Under the pieces are notes generated by a model. That model saw only the letters and a list, made by a program, of their open reading frames with translations. It did not search any database and had not been told where the DNA came from. Below, piece after piece: positions 1 to 7,196 of a stretch of DNA of 17,290 nt. Source of the stretch: MKRK01 sp001896915. GTDB taxonomy: Bacteria; Bacillota; Clostridia; Oscillospirales; Acutalibacteraceae. Numbering within the stretch: the first letter of the stretch is position 1; every line of letters begins with the position of its first letter. Made by a program: the position numbers and the translations under genes. Location: contig CALJJF010000135.1 in the NCBI GenBank assembly GCA_937973935.1, positions 1 to 17,290 of the forward strand, given 5' to 3'.

Positions 1-987
1 GGACTGCAGGAGGACTTTCGTTATACCCGACCGGATGGTTCGGTGCTGGGGCAGAAGGTGATGCCACTTGAAAAAGTCGGGATTTATGTGCCGGGCGGTT
101 CTGCAGCTTATCCGTCCTCGGTTTTGATGAACGCATTGCCGGCGAAAATTGCGGGTGTGAAGGAAATCATCATGGTAACACCGCCGGGAAAAGACGGAAA
201 GCCTAACAAGAACATCATGGCAGCCGCTGCCATTGCGGGGGTGGACCGAGTATTTATGACCGGCGGAGCGCAGGCGGTTGCAGCCCTGGCTTACGGAACA
301 GAAACCATTCCGAAGGTTGACAAGATCACCGGTCCGGGCAATATTTATGTTGCCACGGCGAAAAAGCTGGTGTTTGGGTTGTGTGACATTGACATGATTG
401 CCGGTCCCAGTGAGATTTTGATTCTGGCGGACGAAACCGCAAATCCGAAATTTTTGGCAGCGGACTTGATGTCACAAGCCGAGCATGATATACTGGCATC
501 AGCAATTCTCTTGACCACCAGCGAAACGATTGCAAAAGAAACTGTGAAAGAACTGAAAAAACAGGTATCAACTCTGGAAAGAAACAATATAATAATAGAG
601 TCGCTTCAGAACTATGGTGCTGTGATTGTCTTTGACACCATTGAGGAAGCCATCAATATATCCAACAAACTGGCACCGGAGCATCTGGAAATTTGCCTGA
701 AGGATCCCATGGATTATTTGCCGGGTATCAAAAACGCAGGCTCAATTTTTTTAGGCAATTATTCACCCGAACCCTTGGGAGATTATTTTGCCGGTCCGAA
801 CCATGTGCTGCCCACAGGTGCCACTGCAAAATTTTTCTCACCCCTATCGGTCAGCGATTTTGTGAAAAAATCTAATTATATTTGCTTCTCGCAAAACGCT
901 TTCGAACGTGCTGCGGATGATGTAATCATTCTGGCTGACACAGAAGGGCTGACTGCACACGCAAACTCAATCAAAGTCAGAACATGA
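1..987 (+). CDS. hisD: Histidinol dehydrogenase, 5'-truncated
   Basis: Last enzyme of histidine synthesis: an NAD- and zinc-dependent cytosolic enzyme oxidising L-histidinol through the aldehyde to L-histidine. The frame is open from base 1 (G-L-Q-E-D-F...), so the start lies outside the window. The GTG at 43 is internal. 328 residues are visible against roughly 430 for the family, so about the first 100 are missing. Family motifs are present: KVGIYVPGG, the TGPGN nucleotide-site segment, AGPSEIL, SQAEHD (zinc-ligand Gln and His), APEHLEI (the catalytic Glu-His pair), DYFAGPNHVLPT (Asp zinc ligand) and a C-terminal GLTAHANS (final zinc-ligand His). Nothing essential is missing from the visible part. 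It heads the visible part of a his operon, and hisC starts 15 bases after its TGA. Assignment is firm. Confidence 0.97.
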   Translation, partial: GLQEDFRYTRPDGSVLGQKVMPLEKVGIYVPGGSAAYPSSVLMNALPAKIAGVKEIIMVTPPGKDGKPNKNIMAAAAIAGVDRVFMTGGAQAVAALAYGTETIPKVDKITGPGNIYVATAKKLVFGLCDIDMIAGPSEILILADETANPKFLAADLMSQAEHDILASAILLTTSETIAKETVKELKKQVSTLERNNIIIESLQNYGAVIVFDTIEEAINISNKLAPEHLEICLKDPMDYLPGIKNAGSIFLGNYSPEPLGDYFAGPNHVLPTGATAKFFSPLSVSDFVKKSNYICFSQNAFERAADDVIILADTEGLTAHANSIKVRT

Positions 988-1002
988 AGGGAATCAAGGC
1001 TT

Positions 1003-2043
1003 ATGTATCAATTAACGGAAAAGCTGATCAATTTAGTACCCTATGAGCCTGAAACAGGCGATTATAAAATCAGGCTGGATGCCAACGAATCCTTTCTTGA
1101 GCCGGTTAAGGAGCTGCAGGACGTCATAAATATGGCAGTGAAGCAGGTGACATATAACCGCTATCCGGATCCAAAAGCAACACGGCTTTGTAATTTTTTC
1201 GCCCAGTATCATGAGATTGACAGCGGGCTCATCACCGCCGGAAACGGTTCGGATGAGCTGATCAGCGTAATCATCAACTGCTTCTTAAAAAAAGGAGATA
1301 CCATCGTCACGGTCTCGCCGGACTTTTCCATGTACAATTTCTATGGAAGTCTGGCAGAAAGCAACATCGTCACCCTTTCTAAAAACGAAAATTTGCAGAT
1401 CAATGGGGATGAACTCATCCATACGGTAAACGAGCAACAAGCAGCTATGCTGATATTTTCAAATCCTTGCAATCCCACATCCTTGGGATTAAAACGAAAG
1501 GATGTACTGAAAATCATTGAAAGTGTAAATGCGCTTGTGGTAATCGACGAAGCCTATATGGATTTTTGGACGGAAACCGTCATCAAAGAGGTTACCGAAT
1601 ACGATAATCTGATTATTTTACGCACCTGCTCTAAAATGATGGGGATGGCAGCCATGCGTCTTGGCTTTGCCGTTGCCAATAAGACACTGACCAATGCTCT
1701 TCAGGCGGCAAAATCACCTTATAATGTGAATGCATTGACTCAAGCGGTAGGGGCGGCACTACTGGCCCATCCCGATGATATCAGGGACTCTGTTACTTTG
1801 ATTACAGAAACAAGAAACGACCTTTATTTGACCATCAAGGACATTGCCCAAGGGAAACAGACAAAGGTTTTTGAAACCTGTGCAAACTTTATCTTAATCA
1901 AGCCCAGAGATGCGGCCGCTGTGTCGGAAGGACTGAAAAAAGAAGGGATATTGGTTCGTCATCTGGGTGAATATTTGCGAATCACCGTAGGCTCACCGGT
2001 AGAAAACAGAGCGTTGGTAGCCGCATTGTTACGGCTGTTATAA
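1003..2043 (+). CDS. hisC: Histidinol-phosphate aminotransferase
   Basis: PLP-dependent class II aminotransferase that converts imidazole acetol-phosphate and glutamate to histidinol phosphate and 2-oxoglutarate. The 346 residues match the usual HisC length. Visible fold-type I motifs, in order: LDANES near 26-31, YNRYPDP near 51-57, NGSDELI at 81-87, NPCNPTS at 154-160 (PLP-contacting Asn region), DEAYMDF at 182-188 (Asp to the pyridine nitrogen) and TCSKMMGMAAMRLG with the Schiff-base lysine at about 211. The loop near the lysine (KMMGMAAMRLG) differs slightly from the commoner KxFGLAGLRxG but keeps the Lys, Gly and Arg. The ATG at 1003 follows a GAAGGG-type ribosome site. HisC can also act on aromatic amino acids in some bacteria. 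Here the operon context supports the histidine role. Confidence 0.95.
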   Translation: MYQLTEKLINLVPYEPETGDYKIRLDANESFLEPVKELQDVINMAVKQVTYNRYPDPKATRLCNFFAQYHEIDSGLITAGNGSDELISVIINCFLKKGDTIVTVSPDFSMYNFYGSLAESNIVTLSKNENLQINGDELIHTVNEQQAAMLIFSNPCNPTSLGLKRKDVLKIIESVNALVVIDEAYMDFWTETVIKEVTEYDNLIILRTCSKMMGMAAMRLGFAVANKTLTNALQAAKSPYNVNALTQAVGAALLAHPDDIRDSVTLITETRNDLYLTIKDIAQGKQTKVFETCANFILIKPRDAAAVSEGLKKEGILVRHLGEYLRITVGSPVENRALVAALLRLL

Positions 2044-2069
2044 GGAAGCTCGAAAGGAAGGAACAAACC

Positions 2070-2645
2070 ATGAGAAGTGCAACAATCACGAGGAAGACAA
2101 AGGAAACAGACATCACACTCTCCCTATCGCTTGACGGGGGCGAAAACAAAATAGAGACCGGCATTGGTTTTTTTGATCATATGCTAAATTCCTTTGTGGT
2201 GCATTACGGATTTTCTTTGAATATTGTGGCAAAGGCAGACATGGAGGTTGATTGTCACCACACCGTTGAGGATGTGGGAATTGTGTTGGGACAGGCTTTT
2301 GCAAAAGCCATTGGGAACAAATCTGTCATTGCCCGTTACGGAAGCTTTGCGATTCCTATGGACGAAGCCCTGGCCTTTGCCAGCCTTGACATCAGCGGAA
2401 GACCCTTTTTGGTATTTGACGCACAATTTTCGGACCAGACCATCGGCGGGTTTGATACCTGTATGTGCGAAGAGTTCTTTCGTGCATTTTGCTTCCAGGC
2501 AGGAATAACCTTACATATCAAAGTGCCATACGGCTCCAACAGCCACCACAAGACGGAAGCAATTTTCAAAGCCGTGGCACACGGATTGAAGGCAGCGGCG
2601 ACTATACAAAATAATGGAATCATCAGTACGAAAGGTGCTCTGTAA
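2070..2645 (+). CDS. hisB: Imidazoleglycerol-phosphate dehydratase
   Basis: Manganese-dependent dehydratase turning imidazole glycerol phosphate into imidazole acetol phosphate. 191 residues, the length of the monofunctional bacterial enzyme, with no fused histidinol-phosphatase domain. The two internally repeated metal-binding halves are visible: FFDHML at 35-40 with DCHHTVEDVGI at 61-71, and SNSHHKTEAIFKA at 156-168. IARYG...PMDEAL at 88-101, DISGRP and the C-terminal STKG are also typical. A strong GGAAGG site lies upstream of the ATG at 2070. hisB ends with TAA at 2643-2645 and hisA begins at the next base, so translational coupling is likely. A separate histidinol-phosphatase must be encoded elsewhere, because none is seen here. 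Confidence 0.96.
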   Translation: MRSATITRKTKETDITLSLSLDGGENKIETGIGFFDHMLNSFVVHYGFSLNIVAKADMEVDCHHTVEDVGIVLGQAFAKAIGNKSVIARYGSFAIPMDEALAFASLDISGRPFLVFDAQFSDQTIGGFDTCMCEEFFRAFCFQAGITLHIKVPYGSNSHHKTEAIFKAVAHGLKAAATIQNNGIISTKGAL

Positions 2646-3374
2646 ATGTTAATATTACCGGCAATCGACATCATAGACGGAAATTGTGTGAGACTCACAA
2701 AAGGGGATTACGGCACCGCCGAAAAAGTGGCGGAGGACGCATTTTTGACCGCAGAGGGGTTTCGGACCGAGGGTTCGGAATGGCTGCATGTGGTTGATCT
2801 GGACGGGGCGAAGGCAAGAAAGCCCGTCAATCATGGATTGATTGTCCGTCTTGCCAAGGAAAGCGGATTGAAAACCGAGGTCGGCGGCGGAATCAGGGAT
2901 CTTGCGACCGTCAGCTATTACATAAACAACGGCATCGACAGAGTCATTCTGGGCTCTGCCGCTGTGAAACAACCCGAGTTTGTAAAGGAAGCCATAGGCC
3001 TGTACGGTGAGCACATTGCCGTTGGGATTGACGCCAAAAACGGTTTTGTATCGGCAGAAGGCTGGCTGGAGGATTCTGTGATTGACTATATCACTCTGGC
3101 AAAGAAGATGGAAGAAATCGGTGTTAAAACCATTATCTTCACCGATATTTCCAAGGACGGAACCCTCCAAGGTCCCAATCTGGAGCAATTGGACACGATC
3201 CAAAACGCTGTGGGCTGTGATATCATCGCCAGCGGCGGGATCAAGGATCTGGATGACATCAGGGCGCTGACCCAAATGGGTCTATACGGTGCAATTTGCG
3301 GAAAATCTCTTTACAAAGGGACATTGGATTTAAAAGAAGCTATCATTACGGCAAGGGGATCATTATGGACTTAA
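2646..3374 (+). CDS. hisA: ProFAR isomerase
   Basis: Phosphoribosylformimino-5-aminoimidazole carboxamide ribotide isomerase, an Amadori rearrangement on a (beta/alpha)8 barrel in the cytosol. 242 residues, the normal length. Catalytic Asp8 is in LPAIDIIDG and the second catalytic Asp is at about 129 in VGIDAKNG. Phosphate-binding glycine motifs are VGGGIRD near 79-85 and ASGGIKD near 195-201, with FTDISKDGTLQGPN near 165-178 and GAICGKSLY near 215-223. It belongs to the HisA branch rather than HisF: the N-terminus is LPAIDIIDGNCVRLTKGDY, not the HisF KRIIPCLDV type. The ATG directly abuts the hisB stop. hisI starts inside its last codons. In most Clostridia hisH lies before and hisF after this gene, and neither is present here. 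Confidence 0.95.
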   Translation: MLILPAIDIIDGNCVRLTKGDYGTAEKVAEDAFLTAEGFRTEGSEWLHVVDLDGAKARKPVNHGLIVRLAKESGLKTEVGGGIRDLATVSYYINNGIDRVILGSAAVKQPEFVKEAIGLYGEHIAVGIDAKNGFVSAEGWLEDSVIDYITLAKKMEEIGVKTIIFTDISKDGTLQGPNLEQLDTIQNAVGCDIIASGGIKDLDDIRALTQMGLYGAICGKSLYKGTLDLKEAIITARGSLWT

Positions 3375-3679
3375 AAAAACTGTTTGAAAAATCGGAGCTC
3401 ATTCCTGCCATTGTACAGGAAACGGTAACCGGAGAGGTTCTCATGCTCGCCTATATGAACGAACAATCATTACAAAAAACGCTGGAAACCGGTTATACTT
3501 GGTTTTACAGCCGCAGCAGACAGGAATTGTGGAACAAGGGTGCAACCTCAGGGCATCTGCAAAAGGTCCTTTCCATCAAGGCGGACTGTGACCTGGATAC
3601 GTTGCTCATAGAAGCGGAACAGACCGGAGCGGCCTGCCACACAGGCAACCACAGCTGCTTTTTTAACGATATCAAATAA
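3365..3679 (+). CDS. hisI: Phosphoribosyl-AMP cyclohydrolase
   Basis: Opens the adenine ring of PR-AMP to give ProFAR, the third step of the pathway. It is zinc- and magnesium-dependent and dimeric. I chose the ATG at 3365 (104 residues). It is preceded by AAGGGG at good spacing and gives the standard N-terminus, whereas the longer frame from 3296 would add 23 residues lying within hisA. Motifs: LAYMNEQSL near 28-36, GYTWFYSRSR near 43-52, LWNKGATSGH near 55-64, DCDLDTLL at 74-81 (Asp metal ligands) and CHTGNHSC at 91-98 (zinc cysteines). It overlaps the hisA 3' end by 10 bases. It is a stand-alone HisI, because hisE is a separate gene downstream and not a fusion. Confidence 0.94.
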   Translation: MDLKKLFEKSELIPAIVQETVTGEVLMLAYMNEQSLQKTLETGYTWFYSRSRQELWNKGATSGHLQKVLSIKADCDLDTLLIEAEQTGAACHTGNHSCFFNDIK

Positions 3680-3693
3680 GTGAGGGAACAACA

Positions 3694-4020
3694 ATGAGCG
3701 AAACACTAAACGCATTATACGATACCATCGTCAGCAGAAAAGAAAATCCTCAGGAAGGATCATACACCAATTATTTGCTGGAGAAAGGGATTGATAAAAT
3801 CCTGAGAAAATGCGGAGAAGAAAGTGCTGAGGTTATAATTGCCGCCAAGAGCGGTGATACTAATGAGGTTATTTATGAAATCAGTGACCTATTGTATCAC
3901 ATGATGGTTCTGATGGTAAAAATGGAGATTCCCGTAGAAGCGCTGTTTCAGGAACTTGACAAACGCAGCCAAAAAACAGGGAATTTGAAGCAGTTTCATG
4001 TAACAGATAAAAACAGTTAA
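3694..4020 (+). CDS. hisE: Phosphoribosyl-ATP pyrophosphohydrolase
   Basis: Hydrolyses PR-ATP to PR-AMP and pyrophosphate, the second step of the pathway. 108 residues, an all-helical protein of the MazG-like superfamily. The metal-binding signature is visible as KCGEESAEVIIAAK near 39-52, with EISDLLYHMMVLM near 62-74 supplying the further acidic residues. The ATG at 3694 follows a GAGGGA site, 14 bases after the hisI stop. Order I then E, as separate genes, is common in Firmicutes and Archaea. It ends the histidine block, and the next gene starts 10 bases after its stop with its own AAAGGTGA site. Confidence 0.94.
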   Translation: MSETLNALYDTIVSRKENPQEGSYTNYLLEKGIDKILRKCGEESAEVIIAAKSGDTNEVIYEISDLLYHMMVLMVKMEIPVEALFQELDKRSQKTGNLKQFHVTDKNS

Positions 4021-4030
4021 AGGTGATGCT

Positions 4031-4966
4031 ATGCCCGCCGCGCTAAGCCACTATTTTCACTCTCTTGAGGTATTGAAAAGGCTTAATTACAAAAAGATCA
4101 ACAAAGAAGCCCTTGTCTATGGCGGACAAGGACCTGATTTCTTATATTTTCATCGTCTGAGCCCTTTTCAGATAGGAAAAAGCTATCGGAAAGTCGGCAA
4201 CATGCTCCACAAAACAGACCCGGACAAAACCTTGTCTGCCATGGCGGAGTATCTGATCCACCACCCGGAGGATGTTGCGGCGCTGTCTTATGCCCTGGGA
4301 TTCATTTGTCATTATTCCTTTGACAGAACGGCACATCCCTATGTGTATTATACAGAAAAAGCAATCATTGCCTCGGAAAAGATTAAATACAACCGTCTTT
4401 TGGTACATTGCCGGATTGAGCACAGTCTTGATGTGATTTTACTTCGCAAATATCTCGGTTTGGACAGCTCTCAGTTTAATCCCGCCAAGATACTGACCGA
4501 TGATGCTGCAATGCTCCTGGCACAGGGTAAGCTGATAGAATACACCGTTAACACACTGTATGGGGATAACAGCATCACCGAAGGTGTGATTTTAAAGGCC
4601 TTTAAGGATTATAAAAGAAATCTGACCCACTTGCATGACCCGTTTACGATCAAAAGACCGCTTCTCAACGTGCTGGAAAAGGTTCTTCATATCGGACCTG
4701 CTGTCAGTTGTGTGATCCGTCCGCTGATGGAGGACGGGAAATGGGATTATGCCAATATGGAAAGGGGAACATGGTACAACCCTTTTGATCCGGACAGAGT
4801 GAGTGATGACAGCTTTTTTGAAATACTTGAGCATGCAACAAAGGATTCTATAAACATGATTGAGGGGTTTCTGAAAGCGGTTGAAAACAAAAACAGCAAA
4901 ATTACTGTTACCGAAAAACTATCCTTTAAGACAGGATTGCCGATAGGAGCGTCAGCAGATGAATAG
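4031..4966 (+). CDS. Zinc-dependent phospholipase C-like protein
   Basis: 311 residues with the pattern of the zinc-dependent phospholipase C family (alpha-toxin N-domain/S1-P1 nuclease-like fold). Visible candidate metal ligands: YGGQGPDFLYF near 30-40 with Asp36, His60 in NMLHKTDP, HYSFDRTAHP at 94-103 (His94, Asp98, His102) and HCRIEHSLD at 126-134 (His126, Glu130). No signal peptide or transmembrane segment is apparent, unlike secreted clostridial phospholipases, so this looks like the intracellular clostridial group whose substrate is unknown. The substrate and phospholipase activity here are therefore not established. Its last 8 bases overlap the start of luxS and it follows hisE closely, so co-transcription with both is likely. 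Confidence 0.8.
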   Translation: MPAALSHYFHSLEVLKRLNYKKINKEALVYGGQGPDFLYFHRLSPFQIGKSYRKVGNMLHKTDPDKTLSAMAEYLIHHPEDVAALSYALGFICHYSFDRTAHPYVYYTEKAIIASEKIKYNRLLVHCRIEHSLDVILLRKYLGLDSSQFNPAKILTDDAAMLLAQGKLIEYTVNTLYGDNSITEGVILKAFKDYKRNLTHLHDPFTIKRPLLNVLEKVLHIGPAVSCVIRPLMEDGKWDYANMERGTWYNPFDPDRVSDDSFFEILEHATKDSINMIEGFLKAVENKNSKITVTEKLSFKTGLPIGASADE

Positions 4967-5402
4967 AATTGAAAGCTTTCAGGTGGATCACACGACGATG
5001 GAAAAAGGGATTTATGTTTCCCGTGTGGACGGCGATATTGTTACATACGATTTGAGAATGCGAAAGCCCAACCGGGAAGAGGTCCTCGGCAATGCTTCCA
5101 TCCACACCCTTGAGCATCTGTTTGCCACTTATGTGAGAAACAGCAAATACAAGGATTCCATTATTTACTTTGGACCCATGGGCTGCCGGACAGGGTTTTA
5201 CTTTATCGTCAGGGATTTGCCAAAGGATCAGGTTTTATCCCTCATCAAACAATCCATCAGGTTCATTGCCGAATTTGAAGGGGATATCCCCGGTGCCAGC
5301 GAGATTGAATGCGGAAATTATAGAGAACACAGTTTGGAAGAAGCAAAAACAGATGCAAAAGAATATGATAAGATCATTTCTGGGAATGGGAAAATAAACT
5401 AA
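4959..5402 (+). CDS. luxS: S-ribosylhomocysteine lyase
   Basis: Cleaves S-ribosylhomocysteine to homocysteine and DPD, the precursor of autoinducer-2, within the activated-methyl cycle. It is a cytosolic metal-dependent homodimer. 147 residues, slightly shorter than the usual 150-160. All key residues are visible: HTLEH at 49-53 (metal ligands His49 and His53, catalytic Glu52), GPMGCRTGFY with catalytic Cys76, and ECGNYREH with the third metal ligand Cys118. The ATG at 4959 lies inside the preceding gene, with AGGAG at 4945-4949. Lying after a histidine operon and a phospholipase-like gene is not a setting I know as standard for luxS. I see no pfs/mtn or methyl-cycle partner nearby. Confidence 0.97.
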   Translation: MNRIESFQVDHTTMEKGIYVSRVDGDIVTYDLRMRKPNREEVLGNASIHTLEHLFATYVRNSKYKDSIIYFGPMGCRTGFYFIVRDLPKDQVLSLIKQSIRFIAEFEGDIPGASEIECGNYREHSLEEAKTDAKEYDKIISGNGKIN

Positions 5403-5417
5403 TTATATTGTATAAAT

Positions 5418-5455
5418 TCACAAAATCACAATCAAAATGTGAGATATATTTGTGA
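5418..5455. repeat. Nested TCACA/TGTGA dyads after luxS
   Basis: Outer arms TCACAAA (from 5418) and TTTGTGA (5449-5455) enclose inner arms TCACA (5426-5430) and TGTGA (5438-5442). The region is AT-rich. It could be a weak hairpin at the end of the luxS transcript or a protein-binding site for the promoter 45 bases downstream. It lacks the GC-rich stem and U-tract of a standard terminator. Confidence 0.4.
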
Positions 5456-5477
5456 CTAATAGAGAACATCCCGGGAA

Positions 5478-5499
5478 AAGGTTGCAATTTTGTAACTTT
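5478..5499. promoter_or_regulatory. Putative operator, copy 1
   Basis: A 22-bp imperfect palindrome with arms AAGGTTGCAA and TTGTAACTTT around a TT centre. It matches copy 2 (5519-5540) at 18 of 22 positions by eye. It covers the candidate -35 element TTGCAA (5482-5487), so a bound protein would block or touch RNA polymerase. The binding protein is not known. Confidence 0.6.
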
Positions 5500-5509
5500 T
5501 AGTTATAAT
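5482..5509 (+). promoter_or_regulatory. Promoter of the G5-M23 gene
   Basis: TTGCAA (5482-5487) and a perfect TATAAT (5504-5509) are separated by 16 bases, which fits a vegetative sigma-A promoter. Transcription would begin near 5516, leaving a leader of about 50 bases before the ATG at 5568. The promoter is bracketed by two copies of a palindrome. Confidence 0.65.
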
Positions 5510-5518
5510 ATGAACTAG

Positions 5519-5540
5519 AAGGTTACAAAATTGTAACCTT
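5519..5540. promoter_or_regulatory. Putative operator, copy 2
   Basis: A 22-bp palindrome with perfect 10-bp arms, AAGGTTACAA and TTGTAACCTT, around an AA centre. It sits just downstream of the expected transcription start. Its distance from copy 1 is 41 bp, close to four helical turns, so two dimers would face the same side of the DNA. TTTT follows it, so a weak terminator-like hairpin is the alternative reading. The 2-base loop and low GC make that less likely. Confidence 0.6.
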
Positions 5541-5567
5541 TTCATATAAGTAAAAGGGGTACTCGAA

Positions 5568-7118
5568 ATGCACAGGCAAAACAAAAAAATAATGCATGAC
5601 GTTATTTTTTCAAAATTGAATACTGCATTCCATTCTCTATATTATTTTTTATATGATATAGGTTCATTTACCATAGTAATATCCAAAACCGGATATAAGC
5701 TTATGAAGGCCGTTATAATTCTTGTGATTACTGCTTTTTTGCATGCCGTTGGCTTTTTCTCAAAGATGATGACACCCCATTTGAAAAAGGGACTTGCCGT
5801 CATCCGAAGAAAAATGTCGATTGCATGTTTTTTTATGAAATTGGGTATGGCAAAATACAAACAAAATATCAATAAGCATACTTTTTTACCTGCTACCAGG
5901 ATATTATTGAATGAGCTGAAAATCGCAATGATAAAACATAAAAAGCAAATTTTGCATATTGTGAATTATCTTGCGCCTGCAACGGCAGTCATTGCTTTGC
6001 TGATTACCGTGAATTTCTGGGCACACACAACGTTTGCTCTGGAGGTTAAATATTCGGGTGATACACTGGGTTATATCTCTGACGAAAGCGTGTTTAGCAA
6101 GGCGGCGGATTTGGCGGAAAAGAAGGTTGACGGAGGACAAGCGGACATTGCGGCTGTCCCTCAATATACCATCAAAATTGTTGATTCTAAGGCGTTGACC
6201 AGTGCGGATGATTTAAGTAATAAGCTTTTATCAAAATCCAAGGATGTCGCCGAGGGTTATGGGCTCTATGCGGATAACAAGTTTATAGCGGCGGCAAAGG
6301 CAGAACAGGATATTTCTTCTGTTCTTGATAACCGGTTGAATGCAGAAAAAGCAAAATACTTCACAGCCAACGTGACATATGCCACAGAGTATAAAATAGA
6401 AAAAGGGATTTATTCTATCGACAGTATTTTCGACAGCAATAAACTGGATACGAAAATTACCGATGATGCAATGCCTATGAAGGCAATTATTACAGAGAGT
6501 TTTTCCAATGAAATTCCTTATGAGACCATTCAGGTGAAAGATAATACGCTGGACAGCGGAAAAACAAAAGTGAAGACTGAGGGTCAAAACGGAATTTACG
6601 AAACAAGAGCAGAGGTAACATACATCAACGGTTCCGAAACGGGACGTGTAATTTTGTCAACCAAAACAGTTCAGGAACCAAAAAATAAAGTAGTTATCAC
6701 CGGCACAAAATTATCGGTCAAGGTAACCAAAAACGCCAGTGCAATGATGATGATTCCCATCGCAAAAACACCAACCGGATATATCAGCTCACCTTTTGGT
6801 GACGGCAGGGGACATACGGGACTTGATTTTGCTACACGAATCGGCACAAGCATCTATGCGGCAGCAGACGGTCGCGTGATTGCCGTGAACAACGGCGGAG
6901 GATATGGGCTATCGATTCTGGTCGACCACGGAAATGGGATTACAACCCTTTATGCGCATTGCAGCAGTGTTTTGGTAACCGCTGGTCAAACCGTTACGGC
7001 AGGGCAGGAAATCGCAAAATCAGGCAGTTCCGGCAATTCCACTGGCCCTCATTTGCATTTTGAAGTGCGGGTGAATGATACGAAAGTAAATCCTGCACCA
7101 TATCTGGGTCTGAAATAG
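5568..7118 (+). CDS. Membrane-anchored G5-M23 murein peptidase
   Basis: Predicted cell-wall hydrolase of 516 residues. The N-terminal 155 residues are basic and hold two hydrophobic segments (about 45-64 and 129-151), the second leading into the exported part. A middle region of roughly 155-300 has no domain I can name. A G5 domain, usually a cell-wall or sugar-binding module, spans about 302-380 (IPYETIQVKDNTL, EGQNGIYETRAEVTYINGSE). The C-terminal M23/LytM metallopeptidase at about 400-516 has the zinc and catalytic motifs HTGLD (His416, Asp420), YAH (His464) and HLHFE (His495, His497), so it should be active. The ATG at 5568 follows AAGGGG with 8-base spacing. It is transcribed alone, between its own promoter with two palindromes and a strong terminator. 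The activity is probably endopeptidase cleavage of peptidoglycan cross-links. Confidence 0.9.
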   Translation: MHRQNKKIMHDVIFSKLNTAFHSLYYFLYDIGSFTIVISKTGYKLMKAVIILVITAFLHAVGFFSKMMTPHLKKGLAVIRRKMSIACFFMKLGMAKYKQNINKHTFLPATRILLNELKIAMIKHKKQILHIVNYLAPATAVIALLITVNFWAHTTFALEVKYSGDTLGYISDESVFSKAADLAEKKVDGGQADIAAVPQYTIKIVDSKALTSADDLSNKLLSKSKDVAEGYGLYADNKFIAAAKAEQDISSVLDNRLNAEKAKYFTANVTYATEYKIEKGIYSIDSIFDSNKLDTKITDDAMPMKAIITESFSNEIPYETIQVKDNTLDSGKTKVKTEGQNGIYETRAEVTYINGSETGRVILSTKTVQEPKNKVVITGTKLSVKVTKNASAMMMIPIAKTPTGYISSPFGDGRGHTGLDFATRIGTSIYAAADGRVIAVNNGGGYGLSILVDHGNGITTLYAHCSSVLVTAGQTVTAGQEIAKSGSSGNSTGPHLHFEVRVNDTKVNPAPYLGLK

Positions 7119-7125
7119 AATGTTT

Positions 7126-7152
7126 AAAGACGGTTTGATACCGTCTTTTTTT
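7126..7152 (+). terminator. Intrinsic terminator after G5-M23 gene
   Basis: The 9-bp stem AAAGACGGT (7126-7134) pairs perfectly with ACCGTCTTT (7140-7148) around a TTGAT loop. The 3' arm runs into a seven-T tract ending at 7152. It starts 8 bases after the stop of the peptidase gene. Confidence 0.92.
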
Positions 7153-7160
7153 GTGTCTGA

Positions 7161-7176
7161 AATTGTAAAAACAATT
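7161..7176. repeat. Small dyad upstream of the next promoter
   Basis: AATTGT and ACAATT are perfect 6-bp arms around AAAA. It lies 20 bases upstream of the -35 of the downstream promoter, so an activator or repressor site is possible. In an AT-rich gap it could also be chance. Confidence 0.25.
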
Positions 7177-7196
7177 GAAAAGGATGCAATTTCTGT

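Noticed and set aside
2655..3275. Long open frame of 206 codons on the minus strand opposite hisA
   Set aside because: hisA has all its motifs in the + frame over the whole stretch. The antisense frame has no recognisable domain and is the usual shadow of a codon-biased gene.
3296..3364. Longer hisI with 23 extra N-terminal residues
   Set aside because: The extra part lies within hisA coding sequence, lacks a ribosome site and goes beyond the family N-terminus. The ATG at 3365 has AAGGGG at good spacing.
5478..5540. WalR (YycF) boxes upstream of the M23 hydrolase
   Set aside because: Murein hydrolases are often WalR targets and TGTAAC hexamers occur here, but the WalR site is a direct repeat of TGTWAH with 5 bases between. 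Here the hexamers form inverted repeats and the direct copies are 41 bases apart.
5478..5540. BlaI/MecI/CopY-type operators
   Set aside because: Those operators have TACA and TGTA separated by 2 bases. In these palindromes the two are 4 bases apart.
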